37,227 nt of DNA from JAGVXH01 sp043810285. GTDB taxonomy: Archaea > Nanobdellota > Nanobdellia > Pacearchaeales > GW2011-AR1. Numbering within the stretch: the first letter of the stretch is position 1; every line of letters starts with the position of its first letter. Of this stretch, positions 1-7,728 are shown in pieces. A program made the translations under genes and the position numbers. The notes under the pieces were generated by a model, which saw only the letters and a program-made list of their open reading frames with translations, did not search any database and was not told the DNA's origin. The stretch covers positions 1 to 37,227 of the forward strand of contig JBDROH010000020.1 of the NCBI GenBank assembly GCA_043810285.1. The letters run 5' to 3'.

Positions 1-175
1 TGGTATGCGGTGGGTCGGCACAGAAGGAGTTTTTTCCGCAGTAAAACGGAAGTTTGGCGAAAGTGTTCGTGCGAGGAAGGTTGAAAATATACTAAAAGAA
101 GCAAAAAGTAAATTTTGGGTTTATGACCTTTTACAAAGTCACGGCAAGGGAAAGTGCGAGATTCTCGCTAAATAG
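1..175 (+). CDS. Transposase, C-terminal fragment (IS4/IS5-like DDE family)
   Basis: An open frame enters from the left edge at base 2 and stops at 173-175, giving 57 residues. It contains RWVGTEGVFSAVKR followed by a basic stretch with ARKVENILKE and a final WVYDLLQS. This matches the end of IS4/IS5-type DDE transposases, where the C-terminal R...E......K signature (E and K six residues apart) carries the last catalytic acid. The rest of the gene and the left end of the element lie outside the window, so I cannot say whether the element is intact. No terminal inverted repeat can be identified without the other end. The thermosome promoter begins only about 35 bases after the stop, so the element ends very close to that gene. 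Confidence 0.7.
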   Translation, partial: GMRWVGTEGVFSAVKRKFGESVRARKVENILKEAKSKFWVYDLLQSHGKGKCEILAK

Positions 176-210
176 GACATTATGCAACACAGCAATTCTA
201 TCACAATAAT

Positions 211-220
211 TCTTATAAAG
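211..220 (+). promoter_or_regulatory. TATA box of the thermosome gene
   Basis: The sequence tcttataaag is centred about 25 bases before ATG 241. That is the usual archaeal distance from TATA box to transcription start, and no Shine-Dalgarno lies before the ATG. The mRNA is therefore probably leaderless, starting at or next to base 241. Confidence 0.6.
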
Positions 221-240
221 AATTTGAGGATTCTGTTGTT

Positions 241-1830
241 ATGGGAGACTCTATTGGATCTGAAGAGGGAAGTCGAATTCTTGGGCGAGATGCTCAGCGG
301 AATAACATCTTAGCTGCACGAGTTGTAGCTGAAACTGTAAAGACCACTCTAGGTCCTAAAGGAATGGATAAGATGTTGGTTGATAGAGTTGGAAATATTA
401 TTGTGACTAATGATGGGGTGACGATTCTTGAGGAGATGGAGATTGAACATCCTGCGGCTAAGATGATTGTTGAAATTGCTAAGACTCAGGAGAGAGAAGT
501 TGGTGATGGGACGACTACAGCGGTTATGCTCGCGGGGAAGTTTTTGGAGAACGCTGAGAAATTGTTAGATATGAAGATTCATCCGACGATTATTACTAGA
601 GGGTATCGTTGGGCTGGGGAAAAGGCGCAAATAATCTTAAAAGATTTGGCAGTTGAGATTAGTTCTAAGGAAGACTTGATGAAGGTTGCACAAACGGCTA
701 TGACTGGAAAGGGCGTGGAACATTTAAAAGAAAAGTTTAGCAAGATTATTGTAGATGCAGTTGAGATTGTTGCGGAGAATAAGAAGGTTGATTTGGAGGA
801 TATCCGAATTGAAAAGCATAAGGGTCAAGCGATTGAGAATACAGAACTGATTAAAGGGATTGTTATTGATAAAGGAAAGATTAATCTTGAGATGCCTACA
901 AAGGTTGATGGGGCGAGGATTGCTTTGATTGAGGAAGCTTTAGAGATTCGTGGGCCTGAGACGGAGGCTAAGATTTCGGTTTCTACTCCTGACCAATTGC
1001 AGAATTTTTTGAATCAGGAAGAGTCTATTTTGAAATCTAAGGTTGAGTGGATTAAGGAGTCTGGGGCGAATGTTCTTTTTGTTCAGAAGGGGATTGATGA
1101 TTTGGTTCAGTATTATTTGGCGAAGGCAGGGATTTATGCTGTGCGTCGTGTTGCGAAGAGTGATATGCAAAGTTTGGCGAAGGCGACTGGGGCGAAGATT
1201 GTTTCAAAGTTGAGCGAGATTTGTCCGGGAGATTTGGGTTATGCGGCTTATGTTGAGGAACGTAAGGAAGGAGAGGAGAGTATGACTTATGTTATGGGGT
1301 GCAAGAATCCTAAGGCGTTGACGATTTTGATTCGTGGAGGGACGGAGCATGTTATTGATGAGGTTGAGCGAGGGATGAAGGATGCGCTTGGAGATGTCGC
1401 GGCTACATTGAAAGATTCTATGGTTGTTGCAGGTGGTGGAGCGATAGAGATTGAGTTGGCTAAAAGACTTGGAGAATTTGCTTCTACGCTGAAAGGTCGT
1501 GAGGGGTTGGCTGTCAAGGAGTTTGCTTCTGCCTTAGAATTTATACCATCGACATTGGCGGAGAATGCTGGGATGGATCCTATTGATGTTTTGACTGAGC
1601 TTCGAGTGAGTCATGATGCTGGTATGAAGAATGCAGGTTTGAATTTATTTTCAGGGAAAGTAGAGGATACTTTAATGGAAGGAATTATTGAACCTTTGAA
1701 AGTTAAGACTCAGGCGATTGCTTCAGCGTCGGAAGTTGCGATTATGATTTTAAGAATTGATGATGTGATTGCGGCTAGAAAAAGTTCGGGGAATTCTGGG
1801 AAGCTGGGCGGGATGACGGGGTATGATTAG
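241..1830 (+). CDS. ths: Thermosome subunit (group II chaperonin)
   Basis: This is the archaeal cytosolic chaperonin, a double-ring ATPase with a built-in lid that refolds proteins. It has 529 residues, close to the family norm of about 540. Visible landmarks are GRDAQR..ILAARV near residue 15, LGPKGMDKML (38-47), the nucleotide-binding NDGVTIL (57-63) and GDGTTTAV (88-95), a VVAGGGAIEIEL segment near residue 390, and GMDPIDVLTELR. The C-terminus is GGMTGYD, a reduced form of the Gly-Gly-Met tail found in many thermosomes. The start at 241 is supported by the TATA box 25 bases upstream and by the usual N-terminal length. The gene stands alone, with a transposase tail before it and a convergent tRNA-Gly after it. 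I see only one subunit type here; other paralogues could lie elsewhere. Confidence 0.97.
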   Translation: MGDSIGSEEGSRILGRDAQRNNILAARVVAETVKTTLGPKGMDKMLVDRVGNIIVTNDGVTILEEMEIEHPAAKMIVEIAKTQEREVGDGTTTAVMLAGKFLENAEKLLDMKIHPTIITRGYRWAGEKAQIILKDLAVEISSKEDLMKVAQTAMTGKGVEHLKEKFSKIIVDAVEIVAENKKVDLEDIRIEKHKGQAIENTELIKGIVIDKGKINLEMPTKVDGARIALIEEALEIRGPETEAKISVSTPDQLQNFLNQEESILKSKVEWIKESGANVLFVQKGIDDLVQYYLAKAGIYAVRRVAKSDMQSLAKATGAKIVSKLSEICPGDLGYAAYVEERKEGEESMTYVMGCKNPKALTILIRGGTEHVIDEVERGMKDALGDVAATLKDSMVVAGGGAIEIELAKRLGEFASTLKGREGLAVKEFASALEFIPSTLAENAGMDPIDVLTELRVSHDAGMKNAGLNLFSGKVEDTLMEGIIEPLKVKTQAIASASEVAIMILRIDDVIAARKSSGNSGKLGGMTGYD

Positions 1831-1844
1831 GGAAAAAGGTTAAA

Positions 1845-1916
1845 TGCGCGGGCCGGGAATCGGACCCGGGCCCCAACGTTGGCAACGTCGAATAATAACC
1901 ACTATACTACCCACGC
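1845..1916 (-). tRNA. tRNA-Gly (anticodon GCC)
   Basis: On the minus strand a complete cloverleaf folds. The acceptor is GCGTGGG against CCCGCGC with one T-G pair. The anticodon stem is CGACG/CGTTG around the loop TTGCCAA (anticodon GCC), and the T arm is CCGGG-TCCGATT-CCCGG. The discriminator base is A. CCA is not encoded and there is no intron. The T loop starts TCC rather than TTC, a small departure from the usual pattern. Confidence 0.95.
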
Positions 1917-1963
1917 ATAAAATATTGATAAGTTGGAAGTTTAAAAAAGTTTAGGAGATTTAA

Positions 1964-2401
1964 TTACCTCTGATTTTCTATAAAACTATCAGATTCATTT
2001 TTAGGGGAGAAATCTTTAAATATTTCTCTTTCTAATCCTCTTTCTTTTATACGTCTTGCAAGGATGGGATCATTGTGTTCTACCTCAGTTAAACTTTTAT
2101 ATCCCTTATCTGCTGTATGAATTTCAATATCATAATTAGATAAAATTTCTTCATTAGTTAGTCTATAAGCTTTCTTAAGTTTGTATAATGATGGGACCCT
2201 ATTTTTTAAGTCAAGCTTTTCATCTATAGAGACCTTACGAAATAATTCTCTAGCTTGCCATTCAGTAAGATAAATTTCAGTTTTTATTATAACAGTTCCT
2301 AAGTCTGTTCCCCCATACTTTAAATTTTTAGTACATCTTGTGGTCTTAATTATCGATTCCCTAGGAGTTTTAGATATTCTTCGTTCTTTTCTATTTGTCA
2401 T
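1964..2401 (-). CDS. Hypothetical charged soluble protein
   Basis: A 145-residue protein I do not recognise. It is rich in Lys, Arg and Glu, has no membrane segment or signal peptide, and its N-terminal 25 residues are strongly basic (RKERR, KTTRCTKN), which could suit nucleic-acid binding. The middle (TEWQARELFRKV, YRLTNEEILSNY) looks helical and mildly reminiscent of small DNA- or RNA-binding helices. A TATA-like attataaaga on the minus strand about 26 bases before the ATG supports a leaderless transcript from this start. It lies between tRNA-Gly and tRNA-His, and codon use resembles its neighbours. Real gene likely; function unknown. Confidence 0.6.
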   Translation of the reverse strand: MTNRKERRISKTPRESIIKTTRCTKNLKYGGTDLGTVIIKTEIYLTEWQARELFRKVSIDEKLDLKNRVPSLYKLKKAYRLTNEEILSNYDIEIHTADKGYKSLTEVEHNDPILARRIKERGLEREIFKDFSPKNESDSFIENQR

Positions 2402-2542
2402 TTATCTTTTGTGTAAGTTCTCTTTATAATCATTTTTATTGAATAGTATATAGATTGAGTGTCCTAACGCGAAACTTTTTATACCGAATTCTCGATTAAA
2501 TATTATGCATTGCCTTATTTTTTAGATGGGGTAGTGTGTTAT

Positions 2543-2614
2543 GGTGGATGTAGTTTAGTGGTAGAATGTTCGGTTGTGGTCCGGATGGCCCGAGTTCGAT
2601 TCTCGGCTTCCACC
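2543..2614 (+). tRNA. tRNA-His (anticodon GTG) with encoded G-1
   Basis: The acceptor GTGGATG (2544-2550) pairs with CTTCCAC (2607-2613), with one T-T mismatch at the sixth pair. The anticodon stem TTCGG/CCGGA encloses TTGTGGT, anticodon GTG at 2576-2578. The T arm is CCGAG-TTCGATT-CTCGG. The extra G at 2543 faces C73 at 2614, the identity element unique to tRNA-His, so G-1 is genome-encoded. No CCA is encoded. TATA-like elements lie at 2476-2484 and around 2494-2502. The gene directly precedes hisS, the enzyme that charges it. Confidence 0.95.
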
Positions 2615-2625
2615 TATGGAACGAG

Positions 2626-2720
2626 GGATGGCCCGAGCGAACAATTCGCTCCGAGTAAATAAATTCAAATAGGGATATTTTACGAGGTGTAAATTGTGAG
2701 TAGGTTTTCGGCTTCTACCC
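2626..2720 (+). repeat. Broken partial copy of the tRNA-His 3' half with an inserted hairpin
   Basis: The 12 bases ggatggcccgag of tRNA-His (2583-2594) recur exactly at 2626-2637. The acceptor-side end recurs as tcggcttctaccc at 2708-2720 (tcggcttccacct in the tRNA). Between the two pieces lie about 70 unrelated bases. They start with a perfect 7-bp hairpin, gagcgaa-caa-ttcgctc (2635-2651). It looks like a duplicated tRNA 3' half split by an insertion, as integration at a tRNA could leave behind. It is not a functional tRNA. Confidence 0.5.
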
Positions 2721-2769
2721 TTGAGGAGAATTCGCAAAGATTTTTTAATGCGGGTTTGTTAAGAAAAAG

Positions 2770-3930
2770 ATGGTGAATATACAAACGGTTAAGGGCTTTC
2801 GGGATTTTGTTGGAGACGAGGCTTTGAAGCGAGCGAAAATTAAAGAGATAATTAAGGAACAGTTTGAACTTTATGGTTTCGAACCAGCGGAGACGCCGGT
2901 AGTAGAGTATGAAGAGTTTGTGCAAAAAGATAATTCTAATGACGAGGCTGTTAGGGATGTTTTTAAGTTGGAAGATAGGGGGAAGCGGAAACTCGCTTTG
3001 AGGTATGAGTTCACTTTTCAGTTGAAGAGGATTGCTAAAAATCAGAAACTTCCCTATAAACGGTATCAGATAGGATATAACTTTAGGGACGAGCCGATAA
3101 AAAAAGGAAGATTAAGGCAGTTTGTTCAGTGTGATGCAGATATCGTCGGGAGTTCTGTGAATGATGAGGTTGAATGTTTGAAGCTTGGGAAAAATATTTT
3201 TGAAAAGTTGGATATGCCTGTGAAGATTTATGTTAACAATCGAAGATTGATTAATGAAATTTTAGTGTCTGAGAAGATTGAAGAAAAGAATCGGGAGCAG
3301 GTAATCAGGGAGTTGGATAAATTGGATAAGCTTTCGAGAAAAGAAGTGGCGGATAATCTCAAAGGACTTGGGGCCGAGAAACTTCTTAAGATATTTGAAA
3401 TGTCAGAGAAAGAATTTGAGAGATATAATTTTTATAAGGAGATTAAGGAGTTGAAGAATGTTTGCAAGAGGTATGGGTTTAAGGTCGAGTTTAAACCGTT
3501 TTTAGCGAGAGGGTTGTCATATTATAATGGAACTATTTTTGAAATTTGGTCAAAAGAGTTGGATGTTTCACTTTGTGGAGGAGGGAGTTATCTCGTCGAT
3601 GATGTGCAGTCTACAGGAATTACTTTTGGATTGGAGCCTATCTCTTTATTGTCAAAGATTGAAGGTGATAAAATTAGAGTTCAGATTATTTCTATTGGAC
3701 AAGATAATGAAGCGATACAGTTAGCGGAGAGTTTGAGAAATAAAGGGATTTCGGTGAATCTGCTTTTGGATAAGTCTATCGGAAAGGCGATGGATTATGC
3801 GAATTCTAAGGGAATTGAGAAAGTTATTTTTGTGGGTAAGGAAGAGATTGCTAAAAAGAAATTTAGAATTAAGGATATGAAGACGGGGAAAGAAGAATTT
3901 TTGAGTGAGAGTAATGTTTTAAAAGTTTGA
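2770..3930 (+). CDS. hisS: Histidyl-tRNA synthetase, short and with atypical motif 3
   Basis: Class II aminoacyl-tRNA synthetase that charges tRNA-His; its substrate gene lies directly upstream. The 386 residues are short for the family (about 420). N-terminal VKGFRDFVGDEA (7-18) is the expected start. Motif 2 is LRYEFTFQLKR with IGYNFRDEPIKKGRLRQF (101-118), and the His-specific RGLSYYNGTIFE (247-258) keeps the catalytic Arg. A shortened HGTP anticodon-binding domain follows from about residue 302. Two usually invariant arginines are replaced. The GGRYD box reads GGSYL (271-275), and motif 3 reads GITFGLEP (283-290) with Pro where Arg normally contacts ATP. The rest of the gene looks intact, so this is probably lineage-specific divergence rather than decay. 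A T-rich TATA-like stretch 25-30 bases upstream suggests a leaderless mRNA. Confidence 0.93.
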   Translation: MVNIQTVKGFRDFVGDEALKRAKIKEIIKEQFELYGFEPAETPVVEYEEFVQKDNSNDEAVRDVFKLEDRGKRKLALRYEFTFQLKRIAKNQKLPYKRYQIGYNFRDEPIKKGRLRQFVQCDADIVGSSVNDEVECLKLGKNIFEKLDMPVKIYVNNRRLINEILVSEKIEEKNREQVIRELDKLDKLSRKEVADNLKGLGAEKLLKIFEMSEKEFERYNFYKEIKELKNVCKRYGFKVEFKPFLARGLSYYNGTIFEIWSKELDVSLCGGGSYLVDDVQSTGITFGLEPISLLSKIEGDKIRVQIISIGQDNEAIQLAESLRNKGISVNLLLDKSIGKAMDYANSKGIEKVIFVGKEEIAKKKFRIKDMKTGKEEFLSESNVLKV

Positions 3931-3945
3931 TTGAGAGGTAATTCT

Positions 3946-6378
3946 ATGATTGATATTAATTTTGCAAATATTGAGAAGAAGTGGCAAGACAAATGGGGGA
4001 AAGCTAAAGTTTTTGAGGTTAATGATAATTCTAAAAAGGAAAAATATTACGTCTTGGAAATGTTCCCGTATCCATCAGCGTCGGGACTTCATATGGGTCA
4101 TGCACTTAATTATTCTATCGGTGATGTGATGGCGCGTTTTAAGAGAATGAACGGTTTTGAAGTTTTGTATCCTATGGGTTTTGATGCCTTGGGTCTTCCG
4201 GCGGAGAATGCGGCGATTAGTGCGGGTGAACATCCTAAGCCGTTTACTGAGAGAGCAATGAACAATTATATTCGACAGATGAAGGAGTTAGGACTTAGTT
4301 ATGATTGGACGAAGACTTTGGCGACGATGTATCCTGAATATTATCGATGGAACCAGTATTTCTTTTTGAAGTTTTTGGAGGCAGGATTAATTTATCGGAA
4401 GAAGGCGTCGGTTAATTGGTGTCCTTCGTGTAATACTGTGATTTCGAATGAGCAAGCTCAAGGAGGAATTTGCGAGAGGTGTAATTCTAAGATTGAAATT
4501 AAACATTTGGAAGAATGGTATTTGAGAACGACGAAATATGCGGATGAACTTCTCGAGGGACTTGATGGGCTTGATTGGCCAGATAAGATTAAGGCGATGC
4601 AGAGAAACTGGATTGGGAAGAGTCACGGGATTGAAATTGATTTTGAGATTAATGATGTTAAGTGGCCGATTTTTACGACTCGTCCAGATACCATTTTTGG
4701 AGTTACATTTATGGTTGTTGCGGCTCAGCATGAGAAGTTAATGGATTTAGTTACAGAAGAACAGAAGGAAGATGTTGAGAATTTTTTGAAAAGTGTTGGT
4801 TCAGTTTCTGAGAAGGAAATGGCAGAGTTGGAGAAGAAAGGTGTTTTTACAGGGAGCTATGCGGTTAATCCTGTGAATGGCGAGAGGGTTCCGGTTTATG
4901 CAGGGAATTTTGTCGTCGCTGATTATGGGGCTGGGATGGTTATGGCGGTGCCGGCTCACGACCAGAGGGATTTCGAGTTTGCGAAGAAATATGGGATTGA
5001 GATTAAGCAGATTATTTCCGGGAAGTTGACTAAGACTCGGGCGTGGACAGACAAAGGGAAGTTGATTAATTCAGGGCAATTTGACGGGATTGAGAATGTT
5101 GATGCTAAAAAGAAAATTAGTGATTGGTTGACTAAAAAGAAAATTGGTAGGAATGTTATTAATTATAAGTTGAGGGATTGGGGGTTTAGTCGGCAGAGAT
5201 ATTGGGGGACGCCGATTCCGATTATTCATTGTGAGAAGTGTGGTCTTGTTCCTGTGCCTGAGAAAGATTTGCCGGTAGTTTTGCCAGAGAAAGTTAAGTT
5301 TGGCGAGGGTAATCCTTTGACGACGAATGAAGAATGGATTAATGTTAAGTGTCCTAGGTGTGGTGGTGCGGGTAGAAGGGAAACGGAAACAATGGATACG
5401 TTCTTTGATTCTTCGTGGTATTTTTTGAGATACCCAGATAATAAAAATGAGAAGAAACCGTTTGACAAAAAGAAGATTGAAAAGTGGTTGCCTGTTGACC
5501 AGTATATTGGGGGGGCAGAACATGCGTGTATGCATTTAATTTATGCGAGGTTTTTTACTAAGGTGCTTAGGGATTTGAAGTTTTTGGATTTTGATGAGCC
5601 GTTTAAGGCGTTGTTTAATCAAGGGATGCTTCATGGTCCTGACGGGGAGAAGATGAGTAAGTCGAAAGGAAATATTATTAATCCTGACGAGGTTTCTAAA
5701 AAATACGGGATGGATAGTGCGAGGTATTTTTTGTTATCGCTTGCGGCTCCAGATAAACCTCGGGATTGGTCGGAGAAAGGGATTCAGGGTAGCTTAAGAT
5801 TTATTAGAAAAATTTTCAATATATTTGAGAATATAAAATTTGGAAAAAGTTCTGATGATTTTGTTTCTAAATTGGGTTTGACGATTAAAGAGGTTACAGA
5901 ATTTTATGGGAGTTTCCAGTATAGAAAGGCTACTATAAAATTGAAAGAGTTGTTTGATTTATTAATTGAGCAAAAGGAAGTTTCTAAGGAAGATTTTGGG
6001 ATTTCGTTGAAGTTACTTAATCCGATTTGTCCGCATATTACTGAAGAGCTTTGGGAAAAACTTGGTAATAAGAATTTTATTTCTGTAAGTGAATGGCCGA
6101 AGATTGACAACTCTAGGATTAAAAAGAAAGAGAAAAAATTTGATTTGAATTTGAAAATTATTGAAGATGTAAAATATGTTCTTGAGAAAGTTGGGGGTGG
6201 AAATGTTGTTTATATTTATGTAATGCCGTTTGAATTGGGGAAAGTTGACGTCGAGAAGATTGAAAAAGCGGTTGGAAAAAGGGTTAAAGTTTTTGCGGTT
6301 AATGATTCAAAAAAACATGATCCTCAAAATAAGGCGAAAAAGGCGAAGCCTGGAAAGGTTGGAATTTATTTAGAGTAG
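3946..6378 (+). CDS. leuS: Leucyl-tRNA synthetase, bacterial type
   Basis: Class I synthetase that charges tRNA-Leu. I place the start at ATG 3946, because a GAGAGGT Shine-Dalgarno at 3933-3939 precedes it; an upstream TTG at 3931 would sit inside that SD. This gives 810 residues. It has MFPYPSASGLHMGH (HIGH motif at 49-52), GFDALGLPAENAA, a zinc-ribbon-like NWCPSCNTV...CERC, a CP1 editing domain with TTRPDTIFG and MAVPAHDQRDFEF, a second CEKC/CPRC metal site, DSSWYFLRYPD, GGAEHACMHLIYARF and EKMSKSKGN (KMSKS at 569-573). These motifs and the length are those of bacterial LeuRS; archaeal enzymes are about 950 residues with a different insertion order. Old transfer from bacteria is the likely explanation. 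The gene follows hisS by 15 bases and is probably cotranscribed. Confidence 0.96.
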   Translation: MIDINFANIEKKWQDKWGKAKVFEVNDNSKKEKYYVLEMFPYPSASGLHMGHALNYSIGDVMARFKRMNGFEVLYPMGFDALGLPAENAAISAGEHPKPFTERAMNNYIRQMKELGLSYDWTKTLATMYPEYYRWNQYFFLKFLEAGLIYRKKASVNWCPSCNTVISNEQAQGGICERCNSKIEIKHLEEWYLRTTKYADELLEGLDGLDWPDKIKAMQRNWIGKSHGIEIDFEINDVKWPIFTTRPDTIFGVTFMVVAAQHEKLMDLVTEEQKEDVENFLKSVGSVSEKEMAELEKKGVFTGSYAVNPVNGERVPVYAGNFVVADYGAGMVMAVPAHDQRDFEFAKKYGIEIKQIISGKLTKTRAWTDKGKLINSGQFDGIENVDAKKKISDWLTKKKIGRNVINYKLRDWGFSRQRYWGTPIPIIHCEKCGLVPVPEKDLPVVLPEKVKFGEGNPLTTNEEWINVKCPRCGGAGRRETETMDTFFDSSWYFLRYPDNKNEKKPFDKKKIEKWLPVDQYIGGAEHACMHLIYARFFTKVLRDLKFLDFDEPFKALFNQGMLHGPDGEKMSKSKGNIINPDEVSKKYGMDSARYFLLSLAAPDKPRDWSEKGIQGSLRFIRKIFNIFENIKFGKSSDDFVSKLGLTIKEVTEFYGSFQYRKATIKLKELFDLLIEQKEVSKEDFGISLKLLNPICPHITEELWEKLGNKNFISVSEWPKIDNSRIKKKEKKFDLNLKIIEDVKYVLEKVGGGNVVYIYVMPFELGKVDVEKIEKAVGKRVKVFAVNDSKKHDPQNKAKKAKPGKVGIYLE

Positions 6379-6384
6379 GTTTAG

Positions 6385-6567
6385 TTACTTCTTAAAATAT
6401 AAAAAATATACTATGATAACTGACAAGCTTGCAAAAAGTTTTATTACATTTCCGATGATTAACGGAAGACTTTGGATTTGTAGTCCATATAATAACCACA
6501 TAATTCCAATAGTAAATATCATTATATAGGTCCAAACAGAAATATCTTTTACTTCTTTTAATCTCAA
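6385..6567 (-). CDS. Truncated SemiSWEET/PQ-loop membrane protein
   Basis: This is a 60-residue protein with two membrane helices. The core ISVWTYIMIFTIGIMWLLYG followed by SLPLIIGNVIKL is the second half of a SemiSWEET sugar transporter (typical pattern S-x-W-T-Y ... W-x-x-Y-G ... slPiiiaN). Full SemiSWEETs have about 85-95 residues and three helices, the first carrying a PQ motif. Here the frame runs straight back to the stop of the ccdA-like gene (6580-6582), with only four codons between that stop and a TTG start, so helix 1 is absent. It may be a remnant fused to the operon by deletion, or a minimal two-helix protein read by coupling from ccdA. It converges on leuS, ending 6 bases from its stop. 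Confidence 0.55.
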   Translation of the reverse strand: MRLKEVKDISVWTYIMIFTIGIMWLLYGLQIQSLPLIIGNVIKLFASLSVIIVYFLYFKK

Positions 6568-6579
6568 TATTTTTAAGAT

Positions 6580-7287
6580 TTATAGCCAACCCATAATTAA
6601 AGAAAATCCAACTAGGAATAACAGGATTCCTGCGATTAAGTGAAGAGATTTTATTTTTCTCTCTTTCCATCTAGAAACCTTATTTACATCTGTAAAACCA
6701 TAATATACTAATCCGACAATAACTAACATAGGTAAAATAAAAATAAGGTTATAATATAAAAGCCAAAGAAGTGCTTCGGAAAATGGAATTTTAGATAATA
6801 TCCCGTTTGCTATAAAATAAGGCATAATTGTACAGGGTAATAAAAATAATGTTACGATAAAACCTGTAATAAATGCTCCTCGTGGAGAGGTAACTTTTTT
6901 AATTATTTGTTTTACTTTTGGTCTCATAAATAAGGGCATTTCTGTTGCAATCCCTCCAGGTTTATACATAAAAAAATCTTTTATATTCAATGCACCAATA
7001 ATCATCGCTAAGATTCCTAAACTTTCATAGAAGTGATATTCAATTATTTTCTCTCTCATAATATCTGCAAATGTTCTAAAAAATTGCATAATTATAATTC
7101 CATAAAATAAATATCCAATATAAATGGCTATCGTAAATGCTAATCCTGAATAAAGAACTTTTTTTCTATTCTCCGGTTCCTGGATAAGAAGGGTGACTAG
7201 AATAATTGTTAAAACTGCGAGTACACAAGGATTAATAGCATCGGCTAATGCAAGACCGGTAATTCCTATAAAATTAACGTCGACCAT
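6580..7287 (-). CDS. CcdA/DsbD-like thiol-electron transmembrane protein
   Basis: This is a 235-residue, mostly hydrophobic protein with about six membrane helices. It belongs to the CcdA (DsbD transmembrane domain) family, which passes reducing equivalents from cytosolic thioredoxin across the membrane to exported thiol proteins. The two catalytic cysteines sit in the characteristic contexts DAINPCVLAV (helix 1) and LFLLPCTIMPYF (helix 4). ATG 7287 follows directly on the stop of the exported thioredoxin-like gene, so the two are translationally coupled and very likely partners. Length fits the short CcdA class. What it reduces is not shown by sequence; the Cys-rich surface proteins encoded at 12395-16328 are candidates. 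Confidence 0.88.
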   Translation of the reverse strand: MVDVNFIGITGLALADAINPCVLAVLTIILVTLLIQEPENRKKVLYSGLAFTIAIYIGYLFYGIIIMQFFRTFADIMREKIIEYHFYESLGILAMIIGALNIKDFFMYKPGGIATEMPLFMRPKVKQIIKKVTSPRGAFITGFIVTLFLLPCTIMPYFIANGILSKIPFSEALLWLLYYNLIFILPMLVIVGLVYYGFTDVNKVSRWKERKIKSLHLIAGILLFLVGFSLIMGWL

Positions 7288-7617
7288 TTAACATCCAGTT
7301 AGTTCTTTTAATTTTTCAATTGATTGAACTCCTTCATATTTTTCCCCTTTAATAATCCATGTTGGAGTGTGAGTTATTCCACTACATTTTTCACTTTCTT
7401 TAAAACAATCAATGGCATTTAAATAGTTCTTATTTTCACCAAATATATCTTCTTGAATCTTACAGGCGTGGCATCCTGTTTGAACATAAAGTTCAGAATT
7501 TTGTCCAATACATTTCACAACTCCTTCCAGAATATCTGGTTGGGGTTTATTCAAAATTATAACTGAAAATAATATAACTCCTAGAATAATAAATAATGTC
7601 ACCAGATATTTTTTCAT
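7288..7617 (-). CDS. Membrane-anchored thioredoxin-like protein
   Basis: This 109-residue protein begins with an uncleaved signal anchor (hydrophobic residues 5-22) and continues as a small extracytoplasmic thioredoxin fold. The active site is C49-H-A-C52 (TGCHACKIQ). The cis-Pro segment is THTPTWIIKGEKYEG, and extra cysteines are at 36, 71, 78 and 109. This resembles the thioredoxin domain associated with VKOR/DsbA-type exported oxidoreductases. It abuts the CcdA-like gene, so it probably receives or donates electrons through it. A TTTAAA element about 27 bases upstream on the minus strand suggests a leaderless transcript. Whether it acts as an oxidase, isomerase or reductase cannot be decided from sequence. 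Confidence 0.85.
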   Translation of the reverse strand: MKKYLVTLFIILGVILFSVIILNKPQPDILEGVVKCIGQNSELYVQTGCHACKIQEDIFGENKNYLNAIDCFKESEKCSGITHTPTWIIKGEKYEGVQSIEKLKELTGC

Positions 7618-7671
7618 AAATATTATTATAAGAACATTGTTTTAAATGTTTTGTCTGTAAGGGTTTTATCT

Positions 7672-7725
7672 TTTTATATAGCAGAAAGCTTTATTAAATT
7701 GAATTAAGTTAAAAGCATAAGAGGT
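7672..7725 (+). promoter_or_regulatory. TATA box and Shine-Dalgarno of the gap-pgk operon
   Basis: ttttatata (7672-7680) is a good archaeal TATA box. Transcription would start near 7700-7705, leaving a leader of about 25 bases. GAGGT at 7721-7725 is a Shine-Dalgarno four bases before ATG 7729. The promoter is leadered, unlike most single genes in this window. Confidence 0.6.
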
Positions 7726-7728
7726 AAA

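Noticed and set aside
5071..5535. Long antisense frame inside leuS
   Set aside because: Purine-rich coding in leuS leaves long stop-free antisense frames. The translation is Arg/Pro/Ile-rich with no domain.
6392..6670. Alternative 92-codon frame over the SemiSWEET remnant and the ccdA end
   Set aside because: It is an out-of-frame reading of two recognisable genes, with Asn/Arg-rich, low-complexity sequence and no family features.
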